Assembly: GCF_001552195.1 (NCBI RefSeq)
Contig: NZ_BCQS01000005.1
Span: 868,001 to 932,000 of the forward strand
Direction: 5' to 3'
DNA length: 64,000 nucleotides
Origin: Actinomadura latina NBRC 106108
GTDB taxonomy: Bacteria; Actinomycetota; Actinomycetes; Streptosporangiales; Streptosporangiaceae
This document shows positions 58,854-64,000 of the stretch, piece by piece. The notes beneath the pieces are model-generated. The model worked only from the letters and a program-made list of their open reading frames with translations, was not told the DNA's origin and did not search any database. How positions within the stretch are numbered: the first letter of the stretch is position 1; every line of letters starts with the position of its first letter. Position numbers and translations under genes: made by a program.

Positions 58854-60023
58854 TCAGAGCGGCAGGTGGGCCAGGACGGTGAAGCCGCCATCCGGGCCGG
58901 GTCCGGCCTTCAGCGTGCCGCCCAGGGATTCGGCGCGGTCGCGCATGCCGCGGATACCGCTGCCGTCCTCGGAAGGCGCGCCCGGCCTCGGCTCTCCGTC
59001 GTCCTCCACGCTGACCGTCACGCCCTCGCCGGTGTAGCCGACGCGGACCACGGCGGCGGACGCGGTGGAATGGCGGGCCACGTTCGTCAGGGCCTCCTGG
59101 ACGATCCGGTACGCGGCCAGGTCGGCCTCGGCGGGCAGCGCGCGCGGCCCGCCCTCGATCTCGGTGCGGACCGTGAGGCCGGCGGCGGCGATGCCGTTCG
59201 TCAGCTCGTCCAGCCGGGCGAGGCCGGGGGCGGGGGTGACCGGGGCGGCCTCGTCGACCTGGCGGAGGACGCCGAGGGTGGCGCGCATCTCCCGGAGCGT
59301 GTCCTTGCTGGCCTGCTTGATCGCGGTGAGGGCGTCCTCGGCGCGCTCGGGTTCGCGGCGCAGCCCGTGCAGCGCGGCGGTGGCCTGCACGTTGATCAGC
59401 GAGATGTTGTGGCCGAGGACGTCGTGCAGTTCGCGGGCGATGCGCAGCCTCTCCTCGACGGCGCGGCGGCGGGCCTCGGCCTCCCGGCCGCGTTCGGCGA
59501 CCCGGGCGCGCTCCTCGGCCTCCCGCAGGTAGGCGCGGCGGTTCCGGACGACGCCGCCGATCGCGATGACGGCGACGAACCAGCCGGCGAGCAGGAACGA
59601 CGCCGCGTCCGCGAGGTGGTTGGTGTCGTCGCGGCTGTCGCCGTAGACGGTGCCGGCCATCGCGGCGGCGGCGAGCAGCCCGGCCGTCACCAGGCGCCCC
59701 GCGGCGGCCGCCGTGTAGAGCCCGATCACGAAGGTGATCACGATGGGGCCGTCGGGACCGGTGGCCGGGTAGTAGATCCCGCAGGCGGCGAGGGTGACGG
59801 CGGCGACCGCGACCGGATGGCCGCGCCGGAAGTACAGCGCCCCGCACGCGACCGCGATCAGCGCCCAGCCGCGGGCGGGCATGGTCTCGCGGCCGGCCAC
59901 GTGGGTCTCCAGCAGCGCGATGACGACCAGGAGGAGCAGGCACGCGGCGGCCAGGAGCGCGTCGGCCGTGCGCCCCTCCGGCAGCCGCCGCAGGGGCCGG
60001 TCGCGTCGCTCGGCCAGTCGCAC
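58854..60023 (-). CDS. Sensor histidine kinase (NarL-type, HisKA_3)
   Basis: A 389-residue membrane histidine kinase. Five or six N-terminal helices (about 22-155), a coiled linker (REAEERARVAERGREAEARRRAVEERLRIA), the HisKA_3 phospho-acceptor His200 in ARELHDVLGHNISLINVQA, and a HATPase_c domain with EALTNVARHS and GSGIRGMRDRAESLGG. The GTG at 60023 has AGGA eight bases before. No response regulator is adjacent, which is unusual; downstream is an alpha/beta hydrolase, upstream divergent an XRE regulator. Confidence 0.92.
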   Translation of the reverse strand: MRLAERRDRPLRRLPEGRTADALLAAACLLLLVVIALLETHVAGRETMPARGWALIAVACGALYFRRGHPVAVAAVTLAACGIYYPATGPDGPIVITFVIGLYTAAAAGRLVTAGLLAAAAMAGTVYGDSRDDTNHLADAASFLLAGWFVAVIAIGGVVRNRRAYLREAEERARVAERGREAEARRRAVEERLRIARELHDVLGHNISLINVQATAALHGLRREPERAEDALTAIKQASKDTLREMRATLGVLRQVDEAAPVTPAPGLARLDELTNGIAAAGLTVRTEIEGGPRALPAEADLAAYRIVQEALTNVARHSTASAAVVRVGYTGEGVTVSVEDDGEPRPGAPSEDGSGIRGMRDRAESLGGTLKAGPGPDGGFTVLAHLPL

Positions 60024-60067
60024 GTGCCCATCCTGCCAGGGTTCGCTCGCTTGCAAGTATGTGATGT

Positions 60068-60080
60068 GATGTAGTACATC
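60068..60080. promoter_or_regulatory. Palindrome GATGTA-G-TACATC in the divergent promoter
   Basis: A 13-bp perfect dyad between the histidine kinase and XRE genes, preceded by ATGTGATGTGATGTA repeats. It lies 45 bp upstream of the kinase start and 82 bp upstream of the XRE gene, so it may be the XRE operator. Confidence 0.5.
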
Positions 60081-60161
60081 TACTATCAATGAATGCAGAG
60101 ATATGACCGATGATCCCAGTTCCCGTACGGGGGTGCGCATGAGGACGCCGAGGGCCACGCC

Positions 60162-60422
60162 ATGATCCGCAAGGCGGGCCGGGTGCCCGCCGACAAGGAG
60201 GCCGTCCACAACCGCATCCCGGTGCTGCGGGCCGAGCGCGGCGTCTCCCGCCGCGACCTGGCCGCCGCGCTGGGCGTCCACTACCAGACCGTCGGCTACC
60301 TGGAACGGGGCGAGTACAGCCCCAGCCTGCACCTCGCGCTGCGCATCGCCGAGTACTTCGAGGTGCCGGTCGAGGTCGTCTTCTCGCTGACACCGTTCCC
60401 GAGGATCGGAGACACGCCATGA
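60162..60422 (+). CDS. XRE family helix-turn-helix regulator
   Basis: An 86-residue DNA-binding protein. HTH_3 at about 17-75: NRIPVLRAERGVSRRDLAAALGVHYQTVGYLERGEYSPSLHLALRIAEYFEVPVEVVFSLTPF. This is the short YozG-like form that usually sits with a small membrane protein. ATG at 60162. It overlaps the next gene by four bases (ATGA). Confidence 0.93.
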   Translation: MIRKAGRVPADKEAVHNRIPVLRAERGVSRRDLAAALGVHYQTVGYLERGEYSPSLHLALRIAEYFEVPVEVVFSLTPFPRIGDTP

Positions 60423-60806
60423 CGAAGCACGCGGACCGCCTCGCGGAACTGGGGCGCCGGCTGCCCGCGCGCTACGCCCGGCGGCGGCCCCGCCGGGCAC
60501 TGGCCGGGGCGGGCGCGGTCACGCTGGGCCTGTTCTGGGTGGACGCCGCCGCGCCAGCTCGCCGCGCGGCTCCGCGCGTTCGCGAGCGCGCACCGGGCCA
60601 CGACCTTCGTGCTGGCCGCCGTGCTGGTCGTGACGTCGGCCGTGGACCGCGACGGCCGCGAATCGCAGATCCCCGGCGCCGCCCTCTTCCTGATCCTGTT
60701 CGCGCTGCTGGCGACGCACGTCTTCCTGCCCCTCGTCGCCGCTGCCTGGCAGGTCGCCGACCCGCCGGGCGAGGACGACGACGAGGACGAGGACGACGAC
60801 GGCTAG
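60419..60806 (+). pseudogene. Small membrane protein of the XRE pair, probably frameshifted
   Basis: Translation from ATG 60419 gives about 40 codons with one hydrophobic stretch (AGAGAVTLGLFWV). It then loses sense and would run antisense through glgP. From about 60545 the other frame reads QLAARLRAFASAHRATTFVLAAVLVVTSAVDRDGRESQIPGAALFLILFALLATHVFLPLVAAAW and ends with an acidic tail at the stop (60804-60806). Joining the two by one base near 60545-60560 would give a two- or three-helix protein of about 129 residues. A real frameshift or sequencing error are both possible; alternatively translation restarts internally. Confidence 0.55.
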
Positions 60807-63397
60807 CGCAGGTCGCCGTTCGTCATGCCCTGCGGGGCGGGCGGCAGCGCCACCAGGCCCATCTCGGCCCGGCCCGACAGCAGCGGGTGGCTCGGCACCA
60901 CCCGGACGCTGTAGCCGAACGCGCCGCTGCGCCCGAGGGGGACCTCGCCGGTGTAGCGGCGCCGGCCGTTCTCCGCCGGTTCGCCCTCGTCCAGTGCCAG
61001 GTAGGACGGGTCGACGAGCGCGTCCGTCTCGTCCACCCGGCCGTAGGCGACCTCCACGGCGACGTCGTCCGGGTCGAGGCCACCGAGGTCCACGACGACC
61101 CGTACCGTGAGGCGCGCCCCGACCTGCGGGCTCTCCTCGCCGTTGGACTCGACGTGCTCGACGGTGACGCCCGGCCACGCCTTGCGGACCCGCTGCTTCC
61201 ACGCCGACAGCACGCGGGCGCCCGCGTACTTGTCGGCGACCATGGCCTGCTCGGACACGGCGGCCGGGGTGTAGAGGCCCTCGACGTAGTCGCGCAGCAT
61301 CCGGGACGCGAGGACCTTCGGGCCGAGCGTGGCGATGGTGTGCTTGACCATCTCCAGCCAGCGCCGGGGCAGGCCCGCCGAGTCGCGGTCGTAGAACGTG
61401 ACGGACACGTGGTCCTCGATGAGCTCGTACAGCGCGGCGGCCTCCAGCTCGTCCCGCCGGTCGGGGCTGGACAGGCCGTCGGCGGACGGGATGGCCCAGC
61501 CGTTCTGGCCGTCGTACCACTCGTCCCACCAGCCGTCGAGGATCGACAGGTTCAGCCCGCCGTTCAGCGCCGCCTTCATCCCGGACGTGCCGCTCGCCTC
61601 CAGCGGGCGCAGCGGGTTGTTCATCCACACGTCGCAGCCCTGCACCATGAGCTGCCCGAGCGCGATGTCGTAGTCGGGCAGGAACACGATGCGGTGCCGG
61701 ACGTCCTCGGAGTCGGCGAACCGCACGATCTGCTGGATCAGCTTCTTGCCGCCCTCGTCCGCCGGGTGCGCCTTGCCCGCGATCACGATCTGCACGGGCC
61801 GGTCCGGGTGCAGCAGGATCGAGCGGAGCCGGTCCGGGTCGGTCATCATCAGCGTGAGCCGCTTGTAGGACGGGACGCGCCGCGCGAACCCGATCGTCAG
61901 GACGTCGGGGTCGAGCGCGTCGTCGATCCAGGAGACCTCGGCCTCGCTGGCGCCGCGCTGCCGCCACGACTCGCGGAGCCGGCGCCGCGCGTCCTGGACG
62001 AGCCGGCGCCGCAGCAGGCCCCGCATCCGCCAGATCTCCGGCTCGGACACGGCGCGGACGCCCTCCCAGCCGCGGCCGGTCTCCATCACCGCGGGCAGTT
62101 CGCGGGCGGTGAACTCCAGCACCTCGCGGGCCACCCAGGTGCCCGCGTGCACCCCGTTGGTGATCGAGCCGACCGGGACCTCGGCGGTGTCGAACCCGCC
62201 CCACAGGCCGCCGAACATCTCCCGGCTGACCTCGCCGTGCAGCTCGCTGACGCCGTTGACCCGCTGCGCCAGCCGCATGCCCATCACGGCCATGTTGAAG
62301 ACGGTGCGGTCGCCGCCCGGGTAGTCCTCGCTGCCGAGCGCGAGGACCCGGTCGAGCGGGACCTGCTCCTCCTCGTTGGCGCCGCCGAAGTACCGGCTGA
62401 TCAGGTCGCGGGGGAAGCGGTCGATGCCGGCCGGGACGGGGGTGTGCGTGGTGAAGACCGTGCCGGCGCGCGTCGCCTCCAGTGCCTCGTCGAACGTCAG
62501 CCCGTCCTCCGACACCAGCTCGCGGATGCGCTCCAGGCCGAGGAACCCGGCGTGGCCCTCGTTGGTGTGGAACACCTCGGGCGCGGGATGCCCGGTGATG
62601 CGGCAGTACGCGCGGATCGCCCGGACGCCGCCGATGCCGAGCAGCATCTCCTGCAGCAGCCGGTGGTCGCCGCCGCCCCCGTACAGCCGGTCGGTCACGT
62701 CCCGGGCCGCCTGGTCGTTGTCCTCGACGTCGGAGTCGAGGAGCAGCTGCGGGACGCGTCCGACCCGCGCGATCCACACCTGCGCGTGCAGGTCCTGCCC
62801 CTTGGGGACGCCGATGACGACGCGGACGGGCGTCCCGTCCCGCTCGCGGAGCAGGGTGAGCGGCAGCCCGTTCGGGTCGATCGGCGGGTAGCGCTCCAGC
62901 TGCCAGCCGTCCGGCGACAGGGACTGGGAGAAGTACCCGTGCCGGTACAGCAGCCCGACCCCGAGGATCGGGACGCCGAGGTCGCTCGCCGTCTTCAGGT
63001 GGTCGCCGGCCAGGATGCCGAGGCCGCCGGAGTACTGCGGCAGCGCGGCGGTGATCCCGTACTCGGGCGAGAAGTAGGCGATGGACGACGGGCCGCCCGG
63101 CCGGGTCTGGTACCAGCGCGGCGCGGTCAGGTACTCGCGCAGGTCCTCGGCGTTGTCCTGCAGGCGGCGCAGGAACCGCCGGTCCTCCGCCAGTTGCGCC
63201 AGCCGCTCCGGCGAGACTTCGCCGAGCAGCCGGACGGGGTCGTGGTGGACGGCCTCCCAGAGCGCGGGGTCCACGGCGCGGAACAGGTCGAGCGTCTCGT
63301 GGTGCCAGGACCAGCGCAGGTTGAGGACGAGCTCCTCAAGCTGCCGCAGCGGCTCGGGAAGGACGGTGCGGACCGTGAAACGTCGGATTGCCTTCAC
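60803..63397 (-). CDS. glgP: Glycogen/alpha-glucan phosphorylase
   Basis: GT35 phosphorylase that cleaves alpha-1,4-glucan to glucose 1-phosphate. The 864-residue protein is the short actinobacterial/archaeal form with N-terminal DUF3417 (LPEPLRQLEELVLNLRWSWHHETLDLF), the EYGI/YSGGLGILAGDHLKTASDLG block and the PLP-binding region EASGTSGMKAALNGGLNLSILDGWWDEW. ATG at 63397. Divergent from glgE by 247 bp, both for alpha-glucan turnover. Its stop overlaps the convergent small membrane protein stop by three bases. Confidence 0.95.
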   Translation of the reverse strand: MKAIRRFTVRTVLPEPLRQLEELVLNLRWSWHHETLDLFRAVDPALWEAVHHDPVRLLGEVSPERLAQLAEDRRFLRRLQDNAEDLREYLTAPRWYQTRPGGPSSIAYFSPEYGITAALPQYSGGLGILAGDHLKTASDLGVPILGVGLLYRHGYFSQSLSPDGWQLERYPPIDPNGLPLTLLRERDGTPVRVVIGVPKGQDLHAQVWIARVGRVPQLLLDSDVEDNDQAARDVTDRLYGGGGDHRLLQEMLLGIGGVRAIRAYCRITGHPAPEVFHTNEGHAGFLGLERIRELVSEDGLTFDEALEATRAGTVFTTHTPVPAGIDRFPRDLISRYFGGANEEEQVPLDRVLALGSEDYPGGDRTVFNMAVMGMRLAQRVNGVSELHGEVSREMFGGLWGGFDTAEVPVGSITNGVHAGTWVAREVLEFTARELPAVMETGRGWEGVRAVSEPEIWRMRGLLRRRLVQDARRRLRESWRQRGASEAEVSWIDDALDPDVLTIGFARRVPSYKRLTLMMTDPDRLRSILLHPDRPVQIVIAGKAHPADEGGKKLIQQIVRFADSEDVRHRIVFLPDYDIALGQLMVQGCDVWMNNPLRPLEASGTSGMKAALNGGLNLSILDGWWDEWYDGQNGWAIPSADGLSSPDRRDELEAAALYELIEDHVSVTFYDRDSAGLPRRWLEMVKHTIATLGPKVLASRMLRDYVEGLYTPAAVSEQAMVADKYAGARVLSAWKQRVRKAWPGVTVEHVESNGEESPQVGARLTVRVVVDLGGLDPDDVAVEVAYGRVDETDALVDPSYLALDEGEPAENGRRRYTGEVPLGRSGAFGYSVRVVPSHPLLSGRAEMGLVALPPAPQGMTNGDLR

Positions 63398-63644
63398 ACA
63401 TAGCCACGCTATGCGCTCGTGTCGGCTGCACGCGACGGCGGGAAGCGGACCGTTACCGCGCGGATCGGTCGCCCGGCGCGCCCCGCGGCCGCGAAAACCC
63501 CCGTCTGGCCAGGGACTTCGGCGGTTCGGTCGGTGACTTTCCGCGATCGGGCCGGTGCGTAAAGTTATCCCAAACTACGGGGCGGTAGGCGCCGGATCGC
63601 GGGCATGGGACGTTTCGTGAGTCTCGCAGGGGTAGGGGTGACGC

Positions 63645-64000
63645 ATGCACGTCGAGTCCGGGACGTCCCGTATGACCGGCATTCCCAGGCTTGGTCGCAT
63701 TCCGATTCTGGACGTGGCGCCGGTGGTGGGGTGCGGCCGGTGGCCGGCGAAGGCCGTGGTGGGTGAGACGGTCGAGGTGTCGGCGACGGTGTTCCGGGAG
63801 GGGCACGAGATGCTGGGCGCGGCGGTGGTGCTGCGCACGCCGGACGGCGAGGAGCTGCCGGGGCAGCGGATGTCGGAGGTCGGGGTCGGCCTTGACCGGT
63901 GGTCGGCGCGGGTGACGCCCACGGAGATGGGGTCGTGGTCGTTCCGGGTGGAGGCGTGGGGCGATCCGATCGCGCACTGGTGGCACGACGCGCAGATCAA
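63645..64000 (+). CDS. glgE: Alpha-1,4-glucan:maltose-1-phosphate maltosyltransferase, N-terminal part
   Basis: The first 118 codons of GlgE, cut by the window edge. GlgE extends alpha-glucan from maltose 1-phosphate. The N-terminal domain is recognised from IPILDVAPVVGCGRWPAKAVVGETVEVSATVFREGHEMLGAAVVLR and SFRVEAWGDPIAHWWHDAQI, as in other actinobacterial GlgE (DUF3416 region). The ATG at 63645 has GGGG five to six bases upstream; ATG 63672 is a possible alternative. Divergent from glgP. Confidence 0.88.
   Translation, partial: MHVESGTSRMTGIPRLGRIPILDVAPVVGCGRWPAKAVVGETVEVSATVFREGHEMLGAAVVLRTPDGEELPGQRMSEVGVGLDRWSARVTPTEMGSWSFRVEAWGDPIAHWWHDAQI

Overview
The window reads as chromosome of a very GC-rich (roughly 70 % or more by eye) filamentous actinomycete. 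A DUF6292 gene, a GntR/UTRA regulator, actinobacterial-type GatCAB, the GlgE glycogen pathway, F420-type oxidoreductases, clustered Ser/Thr kinases and RmdA/RmdB-like c-di-GMP proteins point to Thermomonosporaceae (Actinomadura-like) or a close relative. Species cannot be fixed from sequence alone. No rRNA, tRNA, CRISPR array, insertion sequence or complete prophage was seen.

Layout. (1) 1-4000 is an accessory-looking strip: DUF6292, two small membrane proteins, a GntR/UTRA repressor with a palindromic operator, a GNAT enzyme, a decayed second GntR gene and a ribbon-helix-helix protein. It resembles the regulatory part of actinomycete integrative elements, but no integrase or Rep gene is visible. 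(2) 4100-13500 holds a cyclic-nucleotide-sensor protein, then minus-strand amino-acid genes: serA, a leader peptide, a 30-codon ORF, a (2Fe-2S) FhuF-like protein, leuB, ilvE, a second leader, cimA. (3) 13800-19730 holds a DUF2079 membrane protein, a PadR-controlled ABC exporter and a stand-alone domain related to GT2 glycosyltransferases. (4) 19780-23400 is ilvB-ilvN-ilvC behind a third leader peptide. (5) 23400-34000 has two membrane GGDEF-EAL proteins (the first frameshifted) around a PQQ-type sugar dehydrogenase lipoprotein and gatCAB. (6) 34200-42650 carries ligA, a MetE-like core enzyme, an F420 oxidoreductase, mnmA, a DUF1206 protein and a cysteine desulfurase. (7) 42750-46560 carries TetR/MFS and etfBA. 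(8) 46800-53960 carries three kinase-fold genes in a row (the last a pseudokinase), an acyl-ACP desaturase, an SDR and an enoyl-CoA hydratase. (9) 54079-57878 is a SNF2 helicase coupled to a SWIM protein. (10) 57900-60806 has an alpha/beta hydrolase, an orphan histidine kinase, and an XRE regulator with a small membrane protein. (11) The end has glgP divergent from the start of glgE.

Main thread. cimA, leuB, ilvE and ilvBNC supply branched-chain amino acids. Three loci share one layout: a TCTC(A/G)-N5-TGAGA palindrome, 44-57 bp downstream a 14-16 residue leader peptide with a run of four or five Ile/Leu/Val codons, a 7-10 bp stem joining the leader's last codons to the segment just after it, and (cimA and ilvB) a U-tailed terminator. 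The third copy lies upstream of a 30-codon ORF, the FhuF-like protein and leuB, which would place these uncharacterised genes in the branched-chain amino-acid regulon. This is the most interesting signal in the window.
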